NCBI GenBank assembly: GCA_012516125.1
Contig: JAAYXB010000014.1
Span: forward strand, 1-64,000
Length of the DNA: 64,000 nt
DNA from: Bacillota bacterium
GTDB taxonomy: Bacteria; Bacillota; SHA-98; UBA4971
Direction of reading: 5' to 3'
Positions 26,694-36,242 of the stretch are shown here, one piece after another. A model generated the notes under the pieces. The model was not told the DNA's origin. It did no database searches and saw nothing but the letters and a program-made list of their open reading frames with translations. Each line of letters begins with the position of its first letter. Position 1 is the first letter of the stretch. A program made the position numbers and the translations under genes.

Positions 26694-27106
26694 GACACCG
26701 ACCTCCCGGCTTTCACTTCTCCAGCGCATCCGGTCCGCCGGCGGTCACACAGGCCACTACTGCGGCACGCCGCGCATCCGGAAAGGGCTACCCGCCTTCG
26801 CCTTGAGACCGCCCACAGGCATAATCTGCTCCTCTCCGGCAGCCTCATACTTCTTGCGGCCTGCTTTCGCTCAAGAGGCCGGGATCTGCCGGTCTCTTCT
26901 CCGGGATGAGTCAATAGATATGCCATAGGAGCAACTGCCCGGGCGGAGTCGCCCGTCCTGCGCAACGCTGTCTGTCCGTGAACAACTGCTGATATTCCCC
27001 GCTCCGATATCCGATATCAGAGCTCGCACTCTGTGGCTCGGCAGATGCGTGGCAAAGCGCAGCGTGGCAGTCAGGCCATAGCCCACTGAGTGGAGGCGAT
27101 TCTGCA
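26694..27106. other. Divergent intergenic region with a palindrome
   Basis: No gene is apparent. A 23-bp dyad at 27001-27023 (arms GCTCcGATATC and GATATCaGAGC around one base) lies about 85 bp before the DUF441 start and could be an operator. Confidence 0.45.
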
Positions 27107-27553
27107 GTGGACGGTCTCCCGCTTCTGGTCGTCCTTGCTGTGGGGCTTGCGTTCGGGAACACTCTCATCGCCGGCGCCGCCGCGGCGCTGCTGTTCATAG
27201 AGGCAGCCGGCCTCAACTCGCTCGCTGCATTCCTCGAGCAGCGGGCGCTTCAGCTCGGACTGGTCCTGCTCATGATCGCGGTCCTCTCACCGCTCTCCAC
27301 AAAGCAGGTCACGATGGACCAGGTGTTGCGCGCGTTCTGCACGTGGCCGGGCCTGCTCGCCATCGTTGGCGGCGCAGCCGCGACCTACGTCAACGGCCAG
27401 GGCGTCCAGCTCCTGCACGCACGCCCCGACATCATCGCGGGAATCCTTGTTGGGACCGTCATAGGCGTCTTTTTGCTTCGTGGAATCCCGGTTGGTCCTC
27501 TGGCGGCTGCCGGCATCACTGCGCTGCTCCTCCGGCTGATTGGATGGAAGTGA
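27107..27553 (+). CDS. DUF441 family membrane protein
   Basis: The 148-residue protein of DUF441 has four hydrophobic helices (LLVVLAVGLAFGNTLIAGAA, QLGLVLLMIAVLSPLST, WPGLLAIVGGAAATYVNGQG and the C-terminal IIAGILVGTVIGVFLLRGIP). The family (YtwI-like) is widespread in Bacillota and has no established function. GTG 27107 follows GGAGG by a suitable distance. It stands alone between divergent MFS and ABC transporter genes. Confidence 0.88.
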   Translation: MDGLPLLVVLAVGLAFGNTLIAGAAAALLFIEAAGLNSLAAFLEQRALQLGLVLLMIAVLSPLSTKQVTMDQVLRAFCTWPGLLAIVGGAAATYVNGQGVQLLHARPDIIAGILVGTVIGVFLLRGIPVGPLAAAGITALLLRLIGWK

Positions 27554-27741
27554 CCCGCGTGGTGTCCGCAAGTCCGCCGCCCAGGATCCGACCGAGCATC
27601 TTTTCGCAGAACCCTTTCCCACGTGGCCGTGCACACCGACGTGGCCGCCGTCATACTAAATGATCACGTCGCAGCCACTTCGTAGCGCTACCCGGCGCGA
27701 TCGGACGCTGCGAACACCTGTGTCAGGGAGGGTCTTTTGGC

Positions 27742-28791
27742 ATGAGACGACTATTGGGGGTTATCGTGTGCGCGGCGCTCCTCTTGGGAGGGTTGGGTCT
27801 GGCCCATGGCGGCGGTAGTGCCAGCGCGGCCCGCTCGCCCCAGGCGCAGGCGCAGACACAAGAGCAGGAGATCCGCATAGCAGGTCAGTTCGGGCTGGTG
27901 TATGCCCCGCTCATGGTCGCCCAGAAGCACAGAATCTTCGAGAAGTACGGCCTGAAGCCGGTCTGGAAGGAGTACGGGTCGGGCGCGGCCGTGCGCGAAG
28001 CGCTGGTTTCAGGGGAGGTTGACGTCGGGTTTATGGGGATCCCTCCGTTCCTCATCGGCTGGGACAAAGGCTGTCCCTGGAAGGCGGCGGTAGGGTTCTG
28101 CGTCGTGCCTGTCGCGCTGGTGACGAACAACCCCTCGATCAAGAATCTTAAAGACTTCAAGCCCGGCGACAAGATAGCGCTGCCGTCGCCGGGAAGCGTG
28201 CAGCACATCCTCCTCGCCATGCAGGCCGAAAGGGAGCTTGGCTCGGCAACCGCCTTCGAGAAGCACATCGTGGCGATGCCTCATCCTGACGCCGCAGCGG
28301 CCCTCATATCCAAAAAGGGCATCGTGGCTCACTTCACCACCCCGCCCTATATCTTCGAGGAGCTGAGCCATCCCGGCATGCACCTGGTCGTCGACGATGT
28401 AACCTGCTTCGGTCAACCTTTCAGCTTCAACGTGGGCGTCGCCACAACCCATTTCCATGACGGCAACCCTGTGGCCTACGCATGCTTCGTGATGGCGATC
28501 AGTGAGGCCATGGCCTGGATGAACACCAACAAAAAGGAGGCCGCCGTCCTTCTGGGGCCCGAATTCGGCCTCACCGCCGAGAAGACCTATCGCTACCTGA
28601 CCTGGCCGGGCATGGACTACACAACGGCGCCGTACGGCCTCATGGGCTTCGCCGATTTCATGCAGAAGGCCGGCTACATCAAGAACGTCCCCAGGAGCCT
28701 CAGCGATATCGCGTGGGAGAACCTCGTCGCTTTCGTGGGGGACAGGGCAGGCGAACCGTCTCCTATCCAGCAACTGCAGTTCCGCCGCTGA
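27742..28791 (+). CDS. ABC transporter substrate-binding protein, NMT1/SsuA-like
   Basis: The 349-residue exported binding protein has a signal peptide ending near residue 30, an Ala/Gln-rich spacer, then IRIAGQFGLVYAPLMVAQK and EKYGLKPVWKEYGSGAAVRE, the pattern of nitrate/taurine/thiamine-precursor binding proteins. Segments such as VDVGFMGIPPFLIGWDKG and DKIALPSPGSVQHILL fit. ATG 27742 follows GGGAGGG by 9 bp. Downstream are the permease and ATPase of the same importer. The substrate is not determined; aliphatic sulfonates, pyrimidine precursors or nitrate analogues are all possible. Confidence 0.9.
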   Translation: MRRLLGVIVCAALLLGGLGLAHGGGSASAARSPQAQAQTQEQEIRIAGQFGLVYAPLMVAQKHRIFEKYGLKPVWKEYGSGAAVREALVSGEVDVGFMGIPPFLIGWDKGCPWKAAVGFCVVPVALVTNNPSIKNLKDFKPGDKIALPSPGSVQHILLAMQAERELGSATAFEKHIVAMPHPDAAAALISKKGIVAHFTTPPYIFEELSHPGMHLVVDDVTCFGQPFSFNVGVATTHFHDGNPVAYACFVMAISEAMAWMNTNKKEAAVLLGPEFGLTAEKTYRYLTWPGMDYTTAPYGLMGFADFMQKAGYIKNVPRSLSDIAWENLVAFVGDRAGEPSPIQQLQFRR

Positions 28792-29007
28792 CTTTGGGTT
28801 CAGAAGTCCGCACGAGTCTTTCGGGGGTTTCAGGTTGCCGGTGCTTGCGCCACAGGCCCCGGTGTTTGGCAAGTCTGAGTCTGGAACCTGACCAGGCGCG
28901 CCGCAAGCGCGCCGTCCCGCGAGCGTAACACGGGCGACCCGGAGCCCGGTGCGAGATCCATGCGAACCTGACCGGAATGTTGCCGTGATTAGCAGGAGGC
29001 TGCCGCA

Positions 29008-29808
29008 ATGATTCGTTTGAGACACCTCGTCACAGCGAGCGCCAGGACTCTCCGCCAGGCGCTGTTCGTGACAACCCTGGCCGGGCTCTGGGAGCTCGCC
29101 GCCCGTGCCGGGCGCCTTCCGGCTCTCCTCCTCCCGCCGTTCAGCGATGTAGCCGTCGCGCTCGCCACCGAGACGGCCAGCGGCGAGATCCTCGGGCGCC
29201 TGGGGTTTTCCCTCGCCCTGGTCGGCGTCGGCCTGGGTTTTGCGGTGCTCTCAGCCGTCCTGGTCACCGCCGCCGCGATGTCAGCCCGCATCGTCTCGGA
29301 GTGGGTCCAGACGCTCATGGCGATACTCCACCCGCTTCCCGGCATCGCTGTCCTGCCCATCGTCATCCTGTGGCTCGGCACAGGTTACAGGTCCATCGCC
29401 GCCGTGATCTGGTTTGCCGCCGTCTGGCCGCTGGTAGTGAACCTCCACACGGGCCTGCGGTCTGTCCCAGCCACCCAGATCGAGGTCGGCAGGAACCTCG
29501 GCCTGCGCGGGCTGCATCTCGTAGCTGAGGTTCTCATACCGGGGGCGTTCCCACACATTCTGTCGGGAATGCGCGTGGCGTGGGCGCGCGCATGGCAGGC
29601 GCTCGTCGCGGCGGAGATGGTCTTCGGCGCGTCAGGCGGTGAGGGAGGGCTGGGGTGGTTCATCTACAAGCGCCGGTTCTTCATGGAGATCCCAGGCGTC
29701 TTCGCCGGCATGATCGTGATCGTCCTCATCGGGCTCGTAGTCGAGCGGGTCCTGTTCGAGTCCGTCGAAGCACGTACGGTCAGGCGCTGGGGGATGACCC
29801 AGGAATAG
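29008..29808 (+). CDS. ABC transporter permease, SsuC/TauC type
   Basis: A 266-residue permease with about six helices, including FVTTLAGLWELAARAG and LGFSLALVGVGLGFAVLSAV. The conserved loop LHTGLRSVPATQIEVGRNLG is the coupling motif of this family. ATG 29008 has AGGAGG upstream. It lies 216 bp after the binding protein and before the ATPase. It forms the membrane channel of the importer. Confidence 0.93.
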   Translation: MIRLRHLVTASARTLRQALFVTTLAGLWELAARAGRLPALLLPPFSDVAVALATETASGEILGRLGFSLALVGVGLGFAVLSAVLVTAAAMSARIVSEWVQTLMAILHPLPGIAVLPIVILWLGTGYRSIAAVIWFAAVWPLVVNLHTGLRSVPATQIEVGRNLGLRGLHLVAEVLIPGAFPHILSGMRVAWARAWQALVAAEMVFGASGGEGGLGWFIYKRRFFMEIPGVFAGMIVIVLIGLVVERVLFESVEARTVRRWGMTQE

Positions 29809-29874
29809 TTGCGAGGCCATGCCGGGCACCGGCAGGGATGATTGTGTGATAACCATCACCTGGGAGTGTTGTAG

Positions 29875-30789
29875 ATGTCGCATGTATTGCGGGAGTCGCA
29901 AGTATCGCGGGTATCGCGGGTGCCGCAGGCGGTGCAAGTCAAGGAGGCGTCCGAGGCGGGGCTTGTGGTTCGCGGTCTCGGCAAGAGCTTCATCGCGGCC
30001 GGCCGCGAGATCGTGGCGCTCGAAGACATCAGCCTGTCCGTGGCGACCGGGGAATTCGTCACCATTATCGGCCCGTCGGGATGCGGGAAGTCGACCCTCC
30101 TCAGGTGCATCGGCGGCTTTGAGCGCCCGACAAGCGGAACGGTGCTCGTGGACGGCCGCGTCGCGGCCGGTCCCGGCACGGACCGGATGATCGTGTTCCA
30201 GAGCTTCGACCAGCTCTTCCCGTGGCTCACGGCCCTCGAGAACGTCGCCCGGGCGCTGCGTATCACCCGCACAGCCCCGAGCGTGGCCGAAAGCCGCCGC
30301 ACCGCCTGCGCCTACCTCGAGCTGGTTGGGCTCTCCGGGTACGAGGACTTTTTCCCGCATCAGCTCTCCGGGGGCATGAAGCAGCGCGTCGCCATCGCGA
30401 GGGCGCTCTCTGTACGGCCGCGTGTACTGCTCATGGATGAGCCCTTCGGCAGCCTGGACGCGCTCACGCGCACGACGCTCCAGGATGAGCTTACCCGCAT
30501 CTGGCAGGAGACGGGCGTGACGATCCTCTTCGTCACGCACAACATCGAGGAAGCGATCATCCAGGGGGACCAAATCGTGGTGCTTACAGCGCAGCCCGGC
30601 CGGGTCGCCGCCACGCTGCGGAACCCGCTTCCCAGGCCGCGCTCGCCGGAAGCGGCGCTATTCTGCGAGCTGTGGGAGACTATCCATAATCTGCTTGGCT
30701 TTCGGCGCGGCGCGAAGGTGGGCGGCTCGCTCCCGCGCCGGCGGGCGGTCTTCGACGAAGTAGATGTGCCGCAGCTCGCAACGAGGTGA
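29875..30789 (+). CDS. ABC transporter ATP-binding protein, SsuB/TauB type
   Basis: The 304-residue ATPase has Walker A GPSGCGKST, the Q-loop FQSFDQLFPW, signature LSGGMKQR, Walker B VLLMDEPFGSLD and the switch histidine in FVTHNIEEA. The first ~25 residues (MSHVLRESQVSRVSRVPQAV) are an unusual extension built from short direct repeats in the DNA (ATCGCGGGT units at about 29910-29930). The start ATG 29875 has only a weak ribosome binding site; a later start near VVRGLGKSF would lack the extension. It completes the importer operon. Confidence 0.92.
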   Translation: MSHVLRESQVSRVSRVPQAVQVKEASEAGLVVRGLGKSFIAAGREIVALEDISLSVATGEFVTIIGPSGCGKSTLLRCIGGFERPTSGTVLVDGRVAAGPGTDRMIVFQSFDQLFPWLTALENVARALRITRTAPSVAESRRTACAYLELVGLSGYEDFFPHQLSGGMKQRVAIARALSVRPRVLLMDEPFGSLDALTRTTLQDELTRIWQETGVTILFVTHNIEEAIIQGDQIVVLTAQPGRVAATLRNPLPRPRSPEAALFCELWETIHNLLGFRRGAKVGGSLPRRRAVFDEVDVPQLATR

Positions 30790-30905
30790 GCATGGTTCCA
30801 CCCTAAGACACCGACCGACCGCAGAGGACCGCGGAGGACCGCAGAGCGGGCGGTTCGAACGCGCCGCGTGCGACGGCGTTTATGTCGCCATGTCCCGGCT
30901 CTGGG

Positions 30906-31718
30906 TTACTTCTCGCCAAACCCGTAGCGTGCCGCAAGTTCGTCCCCGAGGGCCTGCACCTCGGCGGCATACTCCGCCCTGCGCGCAAGGGCCTCCCGGA
31001 ACGGCGCCAGCCTCTCCGGGAGGCAACGTCTCAGGGCCGCAGCGAGCGACGCGGTCATGGGTGGGTAGAAGTTGAACGGGTCCAGCCGCACGCAGGATGC
31101 GCCTGCGTCCCTGGCTCGCACGTAGATCGGCTCCAGCTGATCCTCAAGTTCGCTGATCCCCGGGATGGCCGGGGCTATGAACACCCACGTTCTGAATCCT
31201 GCTGCCGACAGCCTCTCCAGCGCTGCGAAACGCCTCGACGGAGGTGGCGCCCCAGGCTCCAACGCCCGGGCGATCCCGTCGTCCGCCGTGCTTATGCTGA
31301 ACCCCACCTCAACCGAGGAGATGGAATCGAGGATGTCCATGTCGCGAGTGACGAGGTCAGACTTGGTTAGAATGGAGATCTGGGCAGAGCTTGTCGCTAT
31401 CTCAGCGAGGCACGCCCGCGTGATTTCAGTCTTGCGCTCGAGAGGTTGATAGGGGTCTGTCACGCTCGACAGCAGTATGACCTCGCGGCTCACTCGCCGC
31501 AGGGCACGCCGCAGCTTAGCTGCGGCGTTCACCTTGATCTCAACAAAGCTACCCCATGGTTCCTGCCGCCCCCTGAAGCGGCTCACGATACACGGAGCGT
31601 AGCAGTACGTGCACGCATGAGCACAGCCGACATAGGGGTTCAGGGAGAAATCCACCCCAGGTATCCCGGACCTCGTCAGGATTGATTTGCATTCGACCTC
31701 TCTCGTCGCCGGCGCCAT
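30906..31718 (-). CDS. Radical SAM protein of the SPL/Rv2578c-like group
   Basis: The 270-residue protein has the iron-sulfur motif CAHACTYC (CxxxCxxC) within NPYVGCAHACTYCYAPC, then SSVTDPYQPLERKTEITR and ILTKSDLVTRDMDIL, typical of the spore-photoproduct-lyase-like radical SAM group. The group's substrate is generally unknown. True spore photoproduct lyase is longer and has a different C-terminus, so DNA repair should not be assumed. It is a single gene, convergent with the ABC operon. Confidence 0.85.
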   Translation of the reverse strand: MAPATREVECKSILTRSGIPGVDFSLNPYVGCAHACTYCYAPCIVSRFRGRQEPWGSFVEIKVNAAAKLRRALRRVSREVILLSSVTDPYQPLERKTEITRACLAEIATSSAQISILTKSDLVTRDMDILDSISSVEVGFSISTADDGIARALEPGAPPPSRRFAALERLSAAGFRTWVFIAPAIPGISELEDQLEPIYVRARDAGASCVRLDPFNFYPPMTASLAAALRRCLPERLAPFREALARRAEYAAEVQALGDELAARYGFGEK

Positions 31719-31940
31719 CGGTTTCGAACTCCTTCATTTCCGAGCTCCATCCCCTGTCACCCCGGCGGGCATACAGCCGCAGCTCTCCTGGACGAAGGCC
31801 TGGAAACCCGAAAGACTAGTAGAGGGCGGCCTGCAATCAGCAGGAGGCCGCCCGCCGTGCGTCAGGCCGTGCATCACATAGCACGCACGCAGCCTGCAAT
31901 AGCGTCGTGCGCATAGCATACACGTAGCGTACACAAGTAA

Positions 31941-32032
31941 TGGCGGAGGAGGTGGGATTCGAACCCACGAGGGCCCCAAGGACCCTGGCGATTTTCAAGA
32001 CCGCTCCCTTAAGCCATCTCGGGCACTCCTCC
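31941..32032 (-). tRNA. tRNA-Ser (anticodon TGA)
   Basis: A class II cloverleaf on the minus strand. The acceptor GGAGGAG pairs with the 3' side, the discriminator is G and CCA is encoded. The anticodon stem GCGGT/ATCGC encloses CTTGAAA. A long variable arm is present. It lies just downstream of serS. Confidence 0.96.
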
Positions 32033-32205
32033 GCGCGCCAGGCCGGGAGACGCCCACAAAGCCTCCCCCGGCACCGCAATTATACCACGCGCGGTTTCCC
32101 AGGGCAAGAAACGTCGCGAGCGCGCCCCGCCCGGCACGTCATAGTCGCGCACTGACGCGGACACAGGATGGTGCCAAGCAACGTCTGGGACCAGGTAACG
32201 ACCCC

Positions 32206-33486
32206 CTATTCCTTCGTGATGCGCTGAAGGCCGCCCATGTATGGTCGAAGCGCCTCCGGGATGGTCACCGAGCCGTCCGCTTCCTGGTAGTTTTCGAGGA
32301 TCGCCGCGAATGTGCGGCCCACCGCAAGGCCCGACCCGTTCAGCGTGTGCACATACTCAGGCTTCGCCCCCGGCGCCGGCCGGAACTTGATGTCTGCCCG
32401 CCTCGCTTGAAAGGCCTCGAAGTTGCTGCAGGACGAGATCTCCACATACCTGCCGTAGCTCGGCATCCAAACCTCCGGGTCATACTTCTTTGCGGCCGCG
32501 AACCCGACGTCGCCTGTGCACATCATGACCACCCGGTAGGGCAACTCCAGGCGCTGCAGCACGTCCTCGGCGTCGCCCACCAGCTTCTCAAGCTCGTCAT
32601 AGGACGTCTCGGGCCTCACGAACTTCACAAGCTCCACCTTGTCGAACTCGTGCTGCCTCACAAGGCCCCGGGTATCGCGCCCCGCGGACCCGGCTTCTGC
32701 CCGGAAGCACGCCGTGTAGGCCACGTGGTATATGGGAAGCTGGCTTGCGTCGAGGATCTCGCCACGATAAAGGTTCGTGACCGGCACTTCGGCGGTGGGG
32801 ACCAGGTAATAGTCGGTGCCCTCGCAGCGGAACATATCCTCGGCGAACTTCGGGAGTTGCCCCGTCCCTATCATGCTTTCGCGATTCACGAGGAACGGCG
32901 GGTAAACCTCGGTGTAGCCGTGCTCCTTCGTGTGCATGTCGATCATGAACGAAATGAGCGCCCGCACGAGGCGCGCCCCCGCCCCGCGGAACACCGTGAA
33001 CCTCGCACCGGTTATCTTCGCGGCGCGCTCGAAGTCAAGGATCCCGAGATCCACGCCGATCTCCCAGTGGGGTTTCGGCTCGAAGTCGAACTGCCTGGGC
33101 GTCCCCCACCTCCGGACTTCCACGTTCTCGGACTCATCTTTGCCGAGCGGGACCGACGGGTGCGGAATGTTCGGGATCGCGAGCAGGAGCGCCGCGAGCT
33201 TTTCGTCGAGCGCCCGCACCGCACCGTCCATCTCCTTGATCTTCGCGGACACCTCACGCATCTCGAGGATGGCGGCGCTGGCATCGCGCCCGTCCTTCTT
33301 CATGCGGGCGATGTCATCGGACACCTCGTTCCGGCGCTTCTTCAGCTGCTCCACCTCGTAGATGAGCTTGCGCCTCTCCTCGTCTGCGGCGAGCACCTCG
33401 TCGAGGACGGCGTCGTCCTCCCCGCGCCGCGCGAGCGCGTCCCGCACGGTCTCTGGGTTCTGTCTGAGCAGCTTGATATCCAGCAT
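32206..33486 (-). CDS. serS: Seryl-tRNA synthetase
   Basis: This 426-residue class II synthetase charges tRNA-Ser. The N-terminal antiparallel coiled-coil arm (about residues 30-100) is followed by motif 2 ([21 protein letters not shown]) and motif 3 ([20 protein letters not shown]). ATG 33486 follows GGAGGG by 6 bp, so the long upstream frame is rejected. Upstream is a T-box leader and a promoter, so expression should rise when serine tRNA is uncharged. A tRNA-Ser gene follows. Confidence 0.98.
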   Translation of the reverse strand: MLDIKLLRQNPETVRDALARRGEDDAVLDEVLAADEERRKLIYEVEQLKKRRNEVSDDIARMKKDGRDASAAILEMREVSAKIKEMDGAVRALDEKLAALLLAIPNIPHPSVPLGKDESENVEVRRWGTPRQFDFEPKPHWEIGVDLGILDFERAAKITGARFTVFRGAGARLVRALISFMIDMHTKEHGYTEVYPPFLVNRESMIGTGQLPKFAEDMFRCEGTDYYLVPTAEVPVTNLYRGEILDASQLPIYHVAYTACFRAEAGSAGRDTRGLVRQHEFDKVELVKFVRPETSYDELEKLVGDAEDVLQRLELPYRVVMMCTGDVGFAAAKKYDPEVWMPSYGRYVEISSCSNFEAFQARRADIKFRPAPGAKPEYVHTLNGSGLAVGRTFAAILENYQEADGSVTIPEALRPYMGGLQRITKE

Positions 33487-33654
33487 GTCCGTCCCTCCGT
33501 TATCCGCGAGTATGAAGTCGCGAGCCTTTGCCTTCGCCAGTCTGGTCACGATGCCGGGCCTCGCACGGTAGGGCTTTGGCACATTGCATAGGACCGCAAC
33601 GCCAAGAGCCCGGCATAGCCAGGCGCCCTCCCTGGAAGATGACAGCGAGGCATA

Positions 33655-33990
33655 TGAAAAAGCCCCCCGCCTCCCTGGGACGAACCCAAGGGGACGAGAG
33701 GCTATCCTCCCGCGTTGCCACCCCAGTTGGCCGAAGGACCAATGCTCCGCGCCACGCCGGCGGCCACGTCCGGCGCCACTGCGGCGCCCGCGCGACCTCG
33801 ACCGTCGCGCCCCTTCGACCCTCTCAACAAGCGTTAACGGGCAAGCCCGGCGAGGCATACTCGGCGCCTGTGGCGCCTTTCAGCCTGCAGCTCGGAGGCG
33901 GATTCGGCCGGCCCACGCGCCGGTTCCCACCGCGCCCGGCTCTCTTGAGCGTCAGGACCCCGGCCTACTCGTCCTCTTCATCGCCTTAGC
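33655..33990 (-). promoter_or_regulatory. T-box leader of serS
   Basis: On the minus strand the leader opens with gcgatgaagaggacgagtag, the usual start of T-box Stem I, and has GCCCGTTAACG. The T-box sequence GGGGTGGCAACGCGGG lies at about 33726-33711. A terminator hairpin (GCCTC...GGGAGGC, 33702-33665) precedes GGGGGGCTTTTTC. The order matches transcription-terminating T-boxes. I could not fix the specifier codon with confidence. Confidence 0.88.
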
Positions 33991-34025
33991 TAAAGTCCGC
34001 TATAGCACAGCCCGAACTTGCGTCT

Positions 34026-34054
34026 ATTATACCATCGGGATCGCCGTCACACAA
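34026..34054 (-). promoter_or_regulatory. Promoter of the serS T-box transcript
   Basis: TTGTGT (34054-34049) and a perfect TATAAT (34031-34026) are separated by 17 bp on the minus strand, placing the start about 30 bp before the T-box leader. Confidence 0.75.
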
Positions 34055-34127
34055 CACCCAACGGGATCCAACCGTCTGTGGGCCGCGTCGCCCTCCAACC
34101 AAGTGACCGTTCGCAAGCTCCTCCGAC

Positions 34128-35051
34128 TCAGGCCGCGCCCGCGCGCGCCAGAAGGGCCTCCCAGTTGCGGTCGATGTCGGCCTGGATCTCCTCGATGATG
34201 TGCTCGTTCCCCGGCCGGAACAGGTGGCGGAACCGCCCCTGCTTCTCGAGCCAGCCGCGGACCGGCTTCTTCTCCCTGGGCTTGTGGGTCACGCGCCACA
34301 CGCCGTTCTCAACCTCATACAGCGGCCAGAAGCAGGTCTCCACGGCCCCCCGCATGATGTCGATGGTCTCGGCGGGATCGAACTGCCACCCGAGCCTGCA
34401 CGGCGCGAGGACGTTGATGAACGCCGGGCCTTTCACAGCGAGCGCTTTCTGGACCTTCGTGATGAAGTCGTTCCAGTGGCTCGGCACGGCCTGCGCCACG
34501 TACGGGATGTTGTGGGCCGCCATTACCGCGGTCAGGTCCTTGCGGAACTGCACCTTCCCGGGAATGACCTTCCCGGCCGGGCTCGTGGTCGTGGACGCGC
34601 CCTTCGGCGTCGCGCTGGACCGCTGTATGCCCGTGTTCATGTAGGCCTCGTTGTCGTAACAGATGTAGACCATGTCGTGTCCGCGCTCCATCGCCCCGGA
34701 CAGCGACTGGAACCCGATGTCATAGGTGCCGCCGTCGCCGCCGAACGCGATGAACTGGATGTCCCGCGTTATCTTGCCCTTCTTCTTGAGCGCCCTGTAT
34801 GCCGCCTCCACCCCGCTTATGGTGGCAGCCGAGTTCTCGAAAGCGCTGTGGATGAACGGCACCCTCCACGAGGTGAAGGGGTAGATGGTCGTCGTCACCT
34901 CGAGGCACCCGGTGGCGCACCCGACGACAACGGGGGTATCAACAGCCTTCAGCGCCTGCCTCACGGCTATCGGGGCGGCGCAACCTGCGCACGCGCGATG
35001 CCCGCCGCACAGGAGTTCTTCCTTCTTTGTAAGATCTCTCAAGTTCGCCAT
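34128..35051 (-). CDS. porB: 2-oxoacid:ferredoxin oxidoreductase beta subunit (PorB-like)
   Basis: The 307-residue thiamine-diphosphate subunit has N-terminal cluster-binding cysteines (LCGGHRACAGCAAP, VVGCATGCLE), the thiamine motif GGDGGTYDIGFQSLSGAMER followed by YICYDNEAYMNTG, and a later cysteine in LAPCRLGW. With its partners it decarboxylates pyruvate or a related 2-oxoacid to an acyl-CoA and reduces ferredoxin. Last gene of porG-porD-porA-porB, 12 bp after porA. Pyruvate is most likely, but branched 2-oxoacids are not excluded. Confidence 0.94.
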   Translation of the reverse strand: MANLRDLTKKEELLCGGHRACAGCAAPIAVRQALKAVDTPVVVGCATGCLEVTTTIYPFTSWRVPFIHSAFENSAATISGVEAAYRALKKKGKITRDIQFIAFGGDGGTYDIGFQSLSGAMERGHDMVYICYDNEAYMNTGIQRSSATPKGASTTTSPAGKVIPGKVQFRKDLTAVMAAHNIPYVAQAVPSHWNDFITKVQKALAVKGPAFINVLAPCRLGWQFDPAETIDIMRGAVETCFWPLYEVENGVWRVTHKPREKKPVRGWLEKQGRFRHLFRPGNEHIIEEIQADIDRNWEALLARAGAA

Positions 35052-35063
35052 TCATGCCGCCTC

Positions 35064-36242
35064 CTATTCCCTGACCCCGAGGTACGTCACGGGCGATGTG
35101 ACCTTGCCCGTCTCGGCGATCCTGGCAAGATCCCAGTATACCCCGGCTATCTGCTCGGTGTCGATGTCCCTGCCGCCAAGGCCGTAGATGTAGTTCACCA
35201 TCTTCGGGCCGGGCGCGTCATACATGGCGGACCGGACGTCCACGAACACAGGCCCGCCCATGGTGGAGAGGCCGTCGGCCCTGTCGAGGACGGCAATGGC
35301 CTTCTTGCCCGCTAGCGCCGCCACGATCTCTTCATGCGGGAACGGCCTGAAGAGCCTGATCTTGAGCAGGCCCGCCTTCATGCCTTTGTCCCTCAGGTCG
35401 TCGACAACCTCCTTCGCGGTGCCCGCCGCGGAGTTCAGCACGACAACCGCAAGCTCCGCATCATCGAGCCTGTACGCCTCGAAGAGGTCATAGCTCCTTC
35501 CGGATACCTTCGCGAACTCCTTCGCCACGTCGAGCACGACGCCCTTCACGTGCGTCTGGGCCTCAGCAAGCTGGCGCCTGTGCTCGAAGTACCAGTCCGC
35601 GAAGTCGAGCGCTCCGAACGTCGCGGGCCTGTCCACGTCCAGGAGCGAGTGCTTCGGCGTCCGCTGGCCGATGAAGCTGCGCACCATGTCGTCGTCGAGA
35701 AGCTCAGCGTTCTCCATGCCATGGCTTACGATAAAGCCGTCCATGCACACCATGACAGGAAGCTGCACGTCGGCATGCTCCGCGATGCGCACGGCCTGGA
35801 TGAGGTTGTCGTATGCCTCCTGGGCATTCTCGGAGTATAGCTGGATCCAGCCCGAGTCGCGCGCGCCCATAGTATCGCTGTGGTCGCAGTGGATGTTGAT
35901 GGGAGCGGACAGCGCTCTGTTGACGACAGGCGCCACAATCGGCAGCCTGAGGCCCGCGGCGATATAGAGCATCTCCCACATGAGCGCAAGCCCCTGCGAA
36001 GAGGTCGCGGTCATTGCCCGCGCCCCCGCTGCCGATGCGCCTATCGTCGCGCTCATGGCGGAGTGCTCGCTCTCCACGGTGACAAACTCGGTATCCACGT
36101 CTCCGTCCGCCACGAAGGTGGAGAAGATCTGGACGATCTCGGTCTGCGGCGTTATCGGATAGGCCGCCACCACGTCAGGGTTGATCTGACGCATCGCCTG
36201 AGCTACAGCTTCGTTTCCGGTGATCGCCACTCTCTTGCTCAC
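35064..36242 (-). CDS. porA: 2-oxoacid:ferredoxin oxidoreductase alpha subunit (PorA-like)
   Basis: The 392-residue alpha subunit has KRVAITGNEAVAQAMRQINPDVVAAYPITPQTEIVQ and the SEHSAMSATIGASAAGARAMTATSSQG core in pieces matching POR domains I and II. GTG 36242 is chosen: GGGAGG lies about 10 bp upstream and the GTGA overlaps the porD stop. The much longer open frame upstream overlaps porD and is rejected. It acts with PorB in thiamine-dependent oxidation. Confidence 0.95.
   Translation of the reverse strand: MSKRVAITGNEAVAQAMRQINPDVVAAYPITPQTEIVQIFSTFVADGDVDTEFVTVESEHSAMSATIGASAAGARAMTATSSQGLALMWEMLYIAAGLRLPIVAPVVNRALSAPINIHCDHSDTMGARDSGWIQLYSENAQEAYDNLIQAVRIAEHADVQLPVMVCMDGFIVSHGMENAELLDDDMVRSFIGQRTPKHSLLDVDRPATFGALDFADWYFEHRRQLAEAQTHVKGVVLDVAKEFAKVSGRSYDLFEAYRLDDAELAVVVLNSAAGTAKEVVDDLRDKGMKAGLLKIRLFRPFPHEEIVAALAGKKAIAVLDRADGLSTMGGPVFVDVRSAMYDAPGPKMVNYIYGLGGRDIDTEQIAGVYWDLARIAETGKVTSPVTYLGVRE

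Noticed and set aside
32347-33591. Plus-strand frame opposite serS
   Set aside because: Shadow of serS.
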